From: Lautropia sp.
GTDB taxonomy: Bacteria > Pseudomonadota > Gammaproteobacteria > Burkholderiales > Burkholderiaceae_E
Direction of reading: 5' to 3'
Assembly: GCA_013813615.1 (NCBI GenBank)
Contig: JACCRJ010000060.1
Coordinates: 1-5,655 of the forward strand
DNA length: 5,655 bases
The notes under the pieces are model-generated. The model was given only the letters and a program-made list of their open reading frames with translations, ran no database searches and was not told the DNA's origin. Shown one piece after another: positions 1 through 5,655 of this stretch. Numbering within the stretch: the first letter of the stretch is position 1; each line of letters starts with the position of its first letter. A program made the position numbers and the translations under genes.

Positions 1-32
1 GCAGTACCGATCGGCAGTAAGATTGCCAGGCA

Positions 33-317
33 ATGAGCGCGACCCAACCCACCGTCACCTACCGGTACATCACCCGCCAACCGGGCGTACGCGGCGGGCA
101 ACCGATCGTTGAGGGAACCCGGAGATCCTTCCGCGCTATCCCCAACTGGGACTTCATGCACGCAACCCTGCCCAGGCTCGAGATCAGCAATTTTCCGCAG
201 CTTCGCCGCAATGGACTGGAAACGCTGCAGGTCAATGTCGACTACCGCTGCAACCAGACCTGCCTGCACTGCCATGTGAATGCGGGCCCGACGCGTACGG
301 AAGAGCCAAAATCGTGA
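33..317 (+). pseudogene. Truncated ArsS-type radical SAM gene fused to a DUF433-like start
   Basis: A 94-residue frame made of two unrelated parts. Residues about 9-36 (YRYITRQPGVRGGQPIVEGT, then R..RAI) match the start of DUF433 proteins, which are often antitoxin-like and usually carry an IT..PGVxGGxPxIxGTR pattern. From Met42 (base 156) the sequence reads like the N-terminus of arsenosugar biosynthesis radical SAM protein ArsS: ATLPRLE, FPQLRR, LETLQVNVDYRC, HCHVNAGPTRTE. The 4Fe-4S motif CxxxCxxC is intact (Cys73, Cys77, Cys80). The frame ends at residue 94, whereas ArsS runs to roughly 300-350 residues, so almost the whole barrel and C-terminal region are missing and catalysis is not credible. 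An in-frame stop at 18-20 makes ATG33 the first usable start. ATG156 is probably the ancestral arsS start. The Shine-Dalgarno signal is weak at both. The ArsS identity is fairly sure and the DUF433 part is tentative. An assembly join could give the same picture. Confidence 0.72.
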
Positions 318-357
318 CCGCGCATCCTGCGTTTCATTATGTTCGGGACTCTGAGCT

Positions 358-1785
358 TTGGCGCGCGAGGTGAACGCCGATGTCTGTGTGATCGGCGCCG
401 GCTCGGCGGGACTGACCGCGGCCTGGATCGCGGCGCAGGCCGGCGCGAAGACCGTGTTGATCGAGCGCGGCGAAATGGGCGGTGAATGCCTGAACACCGG
501 GTGCGTACCCTCCAAGGCGCTGCTGGCCGCGGCGTTCCGCGCGCGGCACGCTGAAACCGCACGCCCCTTCGGGGTCGCGGCCGAACCGCGCGTCGACTTT
601 GCCAAAGTGCATGCGCATGTGCACGAAGTCATCGCTGCGATCGCCCCGCACGATTCCGTTGAGCGCTTCGAGCGGCTGGGCGTCGAGGTGATCCGGGAGG
701 AAGCGCGATTCGTCGGCGCGCGGGAGCTCACGGCCGGCAACGTTCGGATCAGCGCGCGCCGGGTCGTGATCGCGACGGGGTCCGCGCCCAAGGTGCCCGA
801 CCTCGAGGGGCTCGGCGACGTCCCGTATTTCACCAACGAGACGATCTTCGACAACGCCGAGCTTCCGGGGCACCTGGTGGTGATCGGCGGAGGTCCTCTC
901 GGGATCGAGCTCGCACAGGCGCATCGGCGGCTGGGCTCGCGGGTCACCGTACTCGTCACCTCGAGCGCCATGGACAAGGACGAGCCCGAGCTTGCGGCCG
1001 TGCTTCTGAAGCGTCTCGCCGAGGAAGGCGTCGCCATACGCGAGAAAGCGCAGGTGAAACGCATTGAAGCGAAGAATTCCGGCATCGTGCTTCACCTCGA
1101 AGAAGCGCACCAGCAAGCCCAGGTGGAGGCGACTCATCTGCTCGTCGCGACGGGTCGAACACCGCGGCTTCGATCGCTCGAGCTCGAGCGCGCCGGTGTG
1201 GCGTGCGACGACAAAGGCATCAGCGTCGACGAGCGGCTGCAAACCAGTGCGAAAGGCGTGTATGCAATAGGCGACGTCGTGAAGGGCGGGCCGCAATTTA
1301 CGCACATCGCGGGCTACCAGGCCGGGATCGCAATGCGCAACGCGTTGTTCCGATGGCCTGCGAAGGTCGATTATCGCTCGCTCCCATGGGTCACTTATAC
1401 GGACCCGGAGCTCGCGCACACGGGCATGACCGAGGCGCAAGCCCGAAAAGAGCACGGCGACGACGTGCGCGTGATCTGTCTGCCCTTCGCTGAAAATGAT
1501 CGCGCGCAGGCCGAACGGGAGACGGAGGGGCGCATCAAGATCGTGACCCGGCGCAACGGTCACGTGCTCGGCGCGTCGATCGTCGGCGCGCGGGCTGGCG
1601 AGATGATCCATACCTGGGTGCTCGCGATCGGGCAGAAGCTCAAGCTGAAACACGTCGCTTCGATGATTGCGCCGTACCCGACGATGGGAGAGCTCAACAA
1701 GCAGGTGGCCTCCGAATTCTACAAAGAGATGCTTTCCAGTCCCTGGGTGCGGCGGCTGGTGCGTGCGCTCCTGCGTTTACCGTAA
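358..1785 (+). CDS. FAD-dependent pyridine nucleotide-disulfide oxidoreductase (MerA/Lpd-like, substrate unknown)
   Basis: A 475-residue cytoplasmic flavoprotein, the usual length for this superfamily. The FAD-binding Rossmann motif is at 11-17 (VIGAGSAG), followed by the redox-active pair Cys44/Cys49 in GGECLNTGCVPSK. The NAD(P)H-binding GGGPLGIE lies at 177-184, the second FAD motif GVYAIGDV at 300-307, and the dimerisation domain follows from about 340 (LPWVTYTDPELA). Near the C-terminus, where dihydrolipoamide dehydrogenase has the catalytic HPTLSE, this protein has YPTMGE with Tyr440, as mercuric reductases do. It lacks the MerA C-terminal Cys pair (the tail is SSPWVRRLVRALLRLP) and the N-terminal HMA domain. 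It is therefore neither a standard Lpd nor a standard MerA. Databases often label this group 'mercuric reductase', and it tends to occur with TVP38 genes. The frame opens after a stop at 352-354, so the start is TTG358 or GTG370. TTG358 gives the N-terminal length typical of the group. No clear Shine-Dalgarno sequence is visible. Confidence 0.9.
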   Translation: MAREVNADVCVIGAGSAGLTAAWIAAQAGAKTVLIERGEMGGECLNTGCVPSKALLAAAFRARHAETARPFGVAAEPRVDFAKVHAHVHEVIAAIAPHDSVERFERLGVEVIREEARFVGARELTAGNVRISARRVVIATGSAPKVPDLEGLGDVPYFTNETIFDNAELPGHLVVIGGGPLGIELAQAHRRLGSRVTVLVTSSAMDKDEPELAAVLLKRLAEEGVAIREKAQVKRIEAKNSGIVLHLEEAHQQAQVEATHLLVATGRTPRLRSLELERAGVACDDKGISVDERLQTSAKGVYAIGDVVKGGPQFTHIAGYQAGIAMRNALFRWPAKVDYRSLPWVTYTDPELAHTGMTEAQARKEHGDDVRVICLPFAENDRAQAERETEGRIKIVTRRNGHVLGASIVGARAGEMIHTWVLAIGQKLKLKHVASMIAPYPTMGELNKQVASEFYKEMLSSPWVRRLVRALLRLP

Positions 1786-1797
1786 CCCGGCTCTTCG

Positions 1798-1803
1798 AAG
1801 GAG
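1798..1803 (+). promoter_or_regulatory. Shine-Dalgarno sequence for the SDR gene
   Basis: AAGGAG ends five bases before ATG1809, which is ideal spacing and is the best ribosome site for any intact gene here. It fixes the SDR start at 1809 over the ATG at 1804, which is too close. The gap from the previous stop is only 23 bases and has no visible promoter or terminator, so cotranscription with the flavin reductase is likely. Confidence 0.8.
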
Positions 1804-1808
1804 ATGAT

Positions 1809-2621
1809 ATGTCCGACAGCGCCGCAACCCCGTTGAAAGGCCAGAAAGCTCTGGTGACCGGCGCGGATTCGGGCATCGGCGCCGCTGTGGCGGTCTCCCT
1901 CGCCGAGGCTGGCGCCGCAGTCGGTGTGAATCACCGCGACAGCGGGGAGGCGGCGGACGATGTGGTGCGCAAAATACGCGAGAAGGACGGCGAGGCGGTT
2001 CAGCTCAAGGCCGACGTCTCGAGAGAGGGCGACGTCAAGGCCCTGTTCGACCGCTTCATGGAGGAGTTCGGGCGCATCGACATCCTGGTTGCGAATGCCG
2101 GGGTGCAGAAGGATGCGCCGCTCACCAACATGAGCCTCGAGGACTGGCAGAAAGTCGTCGACGTGAATCTCACAGGCGTTTTTCTCTGCATGCGCGAGGC
2201 GGTGCATCGGTTCCTTGACCAGGGTATCGCCCCGGTGTCGAAAGCGGCGGGCAAGATCATCTGCATGAGCTCGGTTCACGAGATCATTCCATGGGCGGGG
2301 CACGTCAATTACGCGGCGTCCAAAGGCGGACTGCACATGATGATGAAAACCGTTGCGCAGGAGACCGCCGAACGGAAAATACGCGTCAACTCGATCGCAC
2401 CCGGTGCGATCAAGACCGAGATCAACCGCGAGTCGTGGGAAACGCCCGAGGCGGAAAAGAAGCTCCTGAAGCTGATTCCGTACGGACGTATCGGCGTCCC
2501 GGAGGACATCGGCAAAGTCGCGGTGTGGCTCGCTTCCGACGATTCGGACTACGTGACCGGCGCGACGCTGGTGGTCGACGGCGGGATGACGCTATACCCG
2601 GCTTTTGCCGGCAATGGCTGA
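1809..2621 (+). CDS. Short-chain dehydrogenase, glucose 1-dehydrogenase-like
   Basis: A 270-residue classical SDR that probably oxidises beta-D-glucose to glucono-1,5-lactone with NAD(P)+ in the cytoplasm. Visible elements are the cofactor loop TGADSGIG (17-24), NAG at 96-98, Asn120 in DVNLTG, the catalytic Ser155 in MSSVHE, and Tyr168 and Lys172 in YAASKGG. PGAI (198-201) and the tail DGGMTLYPAF (257-266) complete the fold. The MSSVHE..PW..VNYAASKGG stretch and the DGGMT.YP ending are hallmarks of the Bacillus glucose dehydrogenases. Basic residues after beta-2 (NHRDS, 41-45) suggest that NADP can be used. The last eight bases overlap the GH15 reading frame, which points to translational coupling with a glucose-releasing enzyme and supports glucose as the substrate. 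Because SDR substrate calls from sequence are often wrong, another sugar or polyol remains possible. The SDR family itself is certain. Confidence 0.88.
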   Translation: MSDSAATPLKGQKALVTGADSGIGAAVAVSLAEAGAAVGVNHRDSGEAADDVVRKIREKDGEAVQLKADVSREGDVKALFDRFMEEFGRIDILVANAGVQKDAPLTNMSLEDWQKVVDVNLTGVFLCMREAVHRFLDQGIAPVSKAAGKIICMSSVHEIIPWAGHVNYAASKGGLHMMMKTVAQETAERKIRVNSIAPGAIKTEINRESWETPEAEKKLLKLIPYGRIGVPEDIGKVAVWLASDDSDYVTGATLVVDGGMTLYPAFAGNG

Positions 2622-4590
2622 GCCTTCATCCACTCCATCCCGGGAGATGACACCGCCGGAATCAGCGTCGAAACGGGAATACCCGCCGATCGGCGACTAC
2701 GCCGCGATCGGCGATTGTCACGGCGCCGCGCTGGTGTCCACCGATGGCGGGATCGATTGGGGCTGCCTCGGGCGCTTCGATGCGGACCCGATCTTCTGCC
2801 GCCTGCTCGACGCGGACCGGGGAGGTTTCATGTCAGCGGCGCCGCGGGAGAAGGCGAGCGCGACCCGGTCCTATCTCGACGGCACGAACATTCTGCGAAC
2901 CGAGTTTCGGACCTCGTCGGGCCGGGTCGCGATCACGGATTTCATGCCCGTGGGCCGCGCTCCCTCCGCGGGCCCCTACGATTATGTGACGCTCAACGCG
3001 CCGGGATGGATCGTTCGGCGCATCGAAGGTGTGGAAGGCCGGGTCGATCTCCACGCCGCCTACCGGCCGTCGGTCGCCTTCGCGCGCCGTTGCGCGGAGC
3101 TGAAGGCCGTGCCTGGCGGCATCGCGCTCGAGGGCGACGACGCGGTGCTGCGCAGCGACCTGCCGCTGCGGATCGCGGGCGACCGCGCCGAGTGCACATT
3201 CTCGATCGGGGCCGGCGAGTGCCGCTACATCGTCGTCGGAAAAGCGGCCGCAGCGGCGACGACCGAGCGTGTCGACGAGCTCTTCGACATCACGTGCGCG
3301 TTCTGGAAAGAATGGATCGGCTACTGCCGTTACCGCGGTCCTTATGCCGCCATGGTGCGCAGGAGCGCGCTTGCGTTGAAGCTGATGACCTATGCACCGA
3401 CAGGTGCGTCCGTGGCAGCGCTCACCACTTCGCTCCCCGAAGAGATCGGCGCGGGGCGCAACTGGGATTACCGCTACTGCTGGGTGCGCGATGCGAGCCT
3501 CATGCTGCAGACGCTCGCTTCCCTCGGCTACTCCGGAGAAGCGAGGCGGTTCTACGAGTTCATGCAGAAGGCGCTGAAGGGCCCGGTCGATGAACTGCAG
3601 ATCATGTACGGTGTCGGCATGGAGCGCGAGCTTCATGAGCACGAGCTCGGCCATCTCGAAGGCTATCGCGGCAGCAAACCGGTGCGCACCGGCAACGGCG
3701 CGTACGATCAGCGGCAGAGCGATCTGTACGGCTACCTTCTCGAAGGCGCGCTCACTTATAGCGCGCTGGGCGGGAAAATATCGGCGGCGGAACAGGAGTC
3801 TTACGTACGCGTCGCCGATTTCATCACCGGGTGCTGGTTGGAGCCCGATAAGGGGCTGTGGGAGATCCGTGGTGAGCCGCAGCACTTCGTGCATTCCAAG
3901 GCGATGTGCTGGGTGGTGATGGATCGGGCGATCCGCCTGTTGGGCGAAAGGCCCGGGTGGGTCGCGTTGCGGGAGCGCATATGGCGGGACATCGCCGATC
4001 ACGGGCGTTCGCCGGAAGGGCATTTCATCCAGGCGTACTCTGCGCCGGATGAAGCGCAACTCGATGCGGCGCTGGTGCAGCTCGCGATGATGGGGCTGCC
4101 GGCCGATCTGGAAACCCTGAGGTTGACGCGCGAGGCGGTCGAGCGCGAGCTGCGCCGTGGGGACTTCCTGCTGCGTTACACGGGCGGGGACGGGGTCGAG
4201 GGCAAGGAGGGCGGCTTTCTGGTCTGCAGCTTCTGGCTGGTGGATGCACTGCTCTACGAGGGCCGCGGCGCGGAAGCTCGCGCGCTGTTCGAGCGCCTGC
4301 TGGGCCACGCGAACGATGTCGGCCTTTACGCGGAGGAAAGCGACCCCGAATCGGGCGCACTGCTCGGAAATTTCCCGCAGGCTTTCACCCACCTCGGCCT
4401 CGTCGGGAGCGCGGTCAACCTGGCGCTTTTCGAAAAGCGCGGCGCCGCGGCACTGCGCGGCAGCTACGCCGACCGGGCGCGTCGCAGCGTGTGGGCGACG
4501 TTCGGTTGGAAGGGCGTTATCTCCGGTCTCCTTCAATCGCGCCGCATCAACTTTTTTTCGTCCAGGAAATCCCGACTTTCGAGGCTCTGA
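2614..4590 (+). CDS. Glycoside hydrolase family 15 protein (glucoamylase/trehalase-like)
   Basis: A 658-residue enzyme counted from ATG2614. Residues about 24-215 form the trehalase-type N-terminal beta domain (IGDYAAIGDCHGAALVS, DGGIDWGCLGRFD). Residues about 240-605 form the GH15 (alpha/alpha)6 barrel, with GRNWDYRYCWVRDASL at 281-296, LEGYRGSKPVRTGNGAYDQR near 348-367 and GNFPQAFTHLGL at 585-596. By analogy with fungal glucoamylase (LWEE and SEQYDKS), the general acid is probably Glu417 in GLWEIRG and the general base Glu574 in YAEESDPESG. The family inverts configuration and releases beta-D-glucose from alpha-glucosides. Bacterial members with this N-terminal domain include trehalases and glucoamylase-like enzymes, so the substrate is open. 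There is no signal peptide, so the enzyme is cytoplasmic. ATG2614 overlaps the SDR stop by eight bases but has no good ribosome site. TTG2605 and ATG2647 are alternatives. The basic tail after about 625 lies outside the domain. Confidence 0.9.
   Translation: MAEPSSTPSREMTPPESASKREYPPIGDYAAIGDCHGAALVSTDGGIDWGCLGRFDADPIFCRLLDADRGGFMSAAPREKASATRSYLDGTNILRTEFRTSSGRVAITDFMPVGRAPSAGPYDYVTLNAPGWIVRRIEGVEGRVDLHAAYRPSVAFARRCAELKAVPGGIALEGDDAVLRSDLPLRIAGDRAECTFSIGAGECRYIVVGKAAAAATTERVDELFDITCAFWKEWIGYCRYRGPYAAMVRRSALALKLMTYAPTGASVAALTTSLPEEIGAGRNWDYRYCWVRDASLMLQTLASLGYSGEARRFYEFMQKALKGPVDELQIMYGVGMERELHEHELGHLEGYRGSKPVRTGNGAYDQRQSDLYGYLLEGALTYSALGGKISAAEQESYVRVADFITGCWLEPDKGLWEIRGEPQHFVHSKAMCWVVMDRAIRLLGERPGWVALRERIWRDIADHGRSPEGHFIQAYSAPDEAQLDAALVQLAMMGLPADLETLRLTREAVERELRRGDFLLRYTGGDGVEGKEGGFLVCSFWLVDALLYEGRGAEARALFERLLGHANDVGLYAEESDPESGALLGNFPQAFTHLGLVGSAVNLALFEKRGAAALRGSYADRARRSVWATFGWKGVISGLLQSRRINFFSSRKSRLSRL
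4552..4558 (+). other. T7 homopolymer at the end of the GH15 gene
   Basis: Seven consecutive T bases encode Phe-Phe plus the first base of a Ser codon, about 30 bases before the GH15 stop. In this GC-rich window it is a rare homopolymer. A one-base backward slip here would enter the TVP38 frame, which is open through to 5304. The codon phasing does not make a classic X-XXY-YYZ slippery site. The run may simply be a tolerated low-complexity tail, or a place where sequencing errors occur. Confidence 0.35.
4581..4584 (+). promoter_or_regulatory. Shine-Dalgarno sequence for the TVP38 gene
   Basis: GAGG ends five bases before ATG4590 and lies inside the end of the GH15 gene. It supports the start at 4590 over the upstream in-frame ATG at 4491, which would place 33 poorly hydrophobic residues before the first membrane helix. 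Confidence 0.6.
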
Positions 4591-5306
4591 TGAAAACCAC
4601 GAAGAACGCATGGCTCCTGGCCGGACTTGGTCTGCTGGCGGCGGGGCTGATCGGGTCCTGGTTCCTGTTGCCGATCAAGGAATGGAGCGAGGCGTTCCAG
4701 CAATGGATCGAGGGCCTCGGCGTCTGGGGTGTGGTGGCGTTCGGCGCGGCCTATGTGCTGGCCACCGTATTGGCGATTCCCGCCTCTCCGCTGACCCTGG
4801 TCGCGGGGCTCGCGTTCGGAATCCGGGGATTTCCGCTGGTGGTGGTCGCCGCGACGATCGGTTCGGCGCTGGCCTTCCTGGTGGCCCGCTACCTCGCGCG
4901 GGAAAAAGTCGCGGCGATGGTAGCGAAACGTCCCAAGCTCAAGGCGGTGGACGAGGCCGTCACTGACGAAGGCTGGAAGATCGTCTTGCTGATGCGCCTG
5001 AGCCCGCTGGTGCCGTTCAATCTCCAAAACTACCTGTTCGGCGTCACCGACGTCGATTTCAAGCGTTACCTCGCTGCGACCTTCGTCGGCATCATGCCGG
5101 GCTCCCTGCTCTACGTTTACGTGGGCTCGCTGGGGCAGCAAAGCGGCGGAGGTACGACCGGCAAGTGGATTTTCTTCGCCCTGGGCCTAATCGCGACGGC
5201 GATCACCGTGGTGCTGATCACGCGCAAGGCCAAGGCGCGCCTGGCCGAGGCCGGCGTCGGCGCAGGCAAAGGCAAAGCCAAGACGCCGTCTCGCAAGAAG
5301 TCATGA
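4590..5306 (+). CDS. TVP38/TMEM64 family (VTT domain, DedA-like) inner-membrane protein
   Basis: A 238-residue integral membrane protein. The first helix is about 7-27 (AWLLAGLGLLAAGLIGSWFL), and hydrophobic segments follow at about 45-63 and 67-99, with another near 161-180 and a last helix at about 193-211. The VTT (SNARE-associated) domain spans about 60-183. Its signatures are P64/P67 in AIPASPLTL, the glycine-rich segment GSALAFLVARYLARE (91-105) and RLSPLVPFNLQNYLFGVT (136-153), with Arg136, Pro139, Pro142 and Asn144. DedA/TVP38 relatives act in membrane homeostasis, and some are lipid scramblases or flippases, but the substrate here cannot be read from sequence. The tail 212-238 is Lys/Arg/Gly-rich and probably cytoplasmic. 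ATG4590 overlaps the GH15 stop (TGATG), which implies translational coupling. TVP38 proteins are often encoded beside MerA-like flavin reductases such as the one at 358-1785, here separated by the SDR-GH15 pair. Confidence 0.9.
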   Translation: MKTTKNAWLLAGLGLLAAGLIGSWFLLPIKEWSEAFQQWIEGLGVWGVVAFGAAYVLATVLAIPASPLTLVAGLAFGIRGFPLVVVAATIGSALAFLVARYLAREKVAAMVAKRPKLKAVDEAVTDEGWKIVLLMRLSPLVPFNLQNYLFGVTDVDFKRYLAATFVGIMPGSLLYVYVGSLGQQSGGGTTGKWIFFALGLIATAITVVLITRKAKARLAEAGVGAGKGKAKTPSRKKS

Positions 5307-5352
5307 GCCGGCCGGTTCCTACGTACACCCCCATGCCAGAATTTTCTCATGC

Positions 5353-5581
5353 AGACTTTCCGAGATGGGCGGCGCCATGGCGGTAGTCACGTTCCTGATC
5401 ACGCTGAGTTTCTTCTTCACAACGCCAGGCGTCGCGGCCCCGATGGGTTCCCGCGATCTCGGTCGATGTCGGGCAATTTCTGCTGAAGGACGCCGGTCTG
5501 CTCGGCGCCTCGATCTGGCTCCTGGGAAAAGCGCTCGCCGCAACAGCCGGTCGGCCTCTCAGCAGACACACGAACCGCTGA
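5353..5581 (+). pseudogene. C-terminal remnant of a DUF417 (RclC/YkgB-like) membrane protein, frameshifted
   Basis: From 5353 the frame reads RLSEMGGAMAVVTFLITLSF and then FFTTPGVA, the conserved TLSFL.TTP segment of DUF417 proteins. The match then moves through two more frames: PDGFP from about 5439, and AISVDVGQFLLKDAGLLGAS from 5453, ending at TGA 5579-5581. Joined, these give the usual C-terminal order TLSF..TTPG..GFP.(I/L)S..G..LLKD..LLG. Two single-base losses in C/G-rich runs (near 5436-5441 and 5450-5453) would explain both shifts. The N-terminal two thirds of the family, roughly 100 or more residues with the earlier membrane helices, is absent, and 5307-5352 shows no homology. The gene is therefore truncated even if the shifts are sequencing errors. 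RclC in E. coli belongs to the reactive chlorine response, but no function should be assumed for this remnant. Without the frame shifts, the first frame stays open to the window end with unconvincing sequence. Confidence 0.62.
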
Positions 5582-5583
5582 CC

Positions 5584-5590
5584 AAGGAGG
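5584..5590 (+). promoter_or_regulatory. Strong Shine-Dalgarno sequence without a standard start codon
   Basis: AAGGAGG begins three bases after the stop of the DUF417 remnant. Six bases after it, at 5597, there is ACG rather than ATG, GTG or TTG. The frame from 5597 is open to the window end (TPDANAPYGKATCSGRAPG) but too short to identify. A GTG at 5632 preceded by GGGAAGG is another possible start in a different frame. This is either the leader of a next gene whose start was lost or miscalled, or a chance match. Confidence 0.35.
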
Positions 5591-5655
5591 CGAGTCACGC
5601 CGGACGCCAACGCTCCCTACGGGAAGGCGACGTGTTCCGGACGTGCGCCTGGTGT

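Noticed and set aside
318..357. Promoter for the operon between the arsS remnant and the flavin reductase
   Set aside because: TTATGTT near 337-343 is weakly -10-like but no spaced -35 element is visible, and 40 bases are too few to judge.
337..1653. Minus-strand open frame of 438 codons opposite the flavin reductase
   Set aside because: Its translation is Arg/His/Asp-rich with no recognisable domain, and it mirrors a clearly coding plus-strand gene. Long antisense frames are expected in GC-rich coding DNA.
358..1785. Calling this gene merA (mercuric reductase)
   Set aside because: The HMA domain and the C-terminal Cys pair needed for Hg(II) handling are absent, and no mer genes are adjacent. 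Only superfamily resemblance and the Tyr replacement are shared.
4491..4589. N-terminal extension of the TVP38 protein from ATG4491
   Set aside because: These residues lie inside GH15 coding sequence and look non-membrane, and the GAGG ribosome site and TGATG overlap favour ATG4590.
2833..4611. Minus-strand open frame of 592 codons opposite the GH15 gene
   Set aside because: The length is striking but the product has no domain or membrane pattern, and it exactly shadows a gene with full GH15 motifs. It is a codon-bias artefact.
5307..5318. Palindrome CCGGCCGG just after the TVP38 stop as a terminator
   Set aside because: It has no loop and no following T tract, so it does not fit an intrinsic terminator. 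Short GC palindromes are common in this composition.

Overview
This is a high-GC bacterial window with all recognisable genes on the plus strand, tightly packed between two gene remnants. The GC-rich codon use, the short overlaps and the mix of protein families suggest a soil or freshwater member of the Pseudomonadota. That placement is an inference, because no rRNA or other phylogenetic marker is present.

Layout. (1) 33-317 is a short composite reading frame. Its first third looks like the start of a DUF433 protein and its remainder is the N-terminus of an ArsS-type radical SAM enzyme (CxxxCxxC present). It stops about 14 residues after the cluster motif, so the catalytic barrel is missing. 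(2) 358-1785 encodes an intact flavin disulfide reductase of the dihydrolipoamide dehydrogenase/mercuric reductase superfamily. It has the redox cysteine pair, but Tyr replaces the Lpd catalytic His and the C-terminal Cys pair of MerA is absent. (3) 1809-2621 encodes a short-chain dehydrogenase that closely resembles glucose 1-dehydrogenase. (4) 2614-4590 overlaps it and encodes a family GH15 glucoamylase/trehalase-like hydrolase with a trehalase-type N-terminal domain. (5) 4590-5306, overlapping by one base, encodes a TVP38/TMEM64 (VTT domain, DedA-like) inner-membrane protein. (6) 5353-5581 is the C-terminal remnant of a DUF417 (RclC/YkgB-like) membrane protein with two apparent single-base deletions. 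(7) The last 70 bases hold a strong Shine-Dalgarno sequence with no standard start codon behind it.

How they may work together. The 23-base gap and the two short overlaps across 358-5306 suggest one transcript and translational coupling. GH15 enzymes invert configuration and release beta-D-glucose, and glucose 1-dehydrogenase oxidises beta-D-glucose. The SDR-GH15 pair therefore reads as a small cytoplasmic route from an alpha-glucoside such as trehalose or maltooligosaccharide to gluconolactone plus NAD(P)H. The flavin reductase, the TVP38 protein and ArsS are families I recall seeing together in arsenosugar-type clusters. Here the sugar module lies between the reductase and TVP38, and arsS is broken. 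The window thus looks like a rearranged or decaying arsenosugar-type locus that has kept its reductase and membrane protein and carries a glucose-releasing and glucose-oxidising pair. I see no wholly new system. The rearrangement and the unassigned reductase are the most interesting points.
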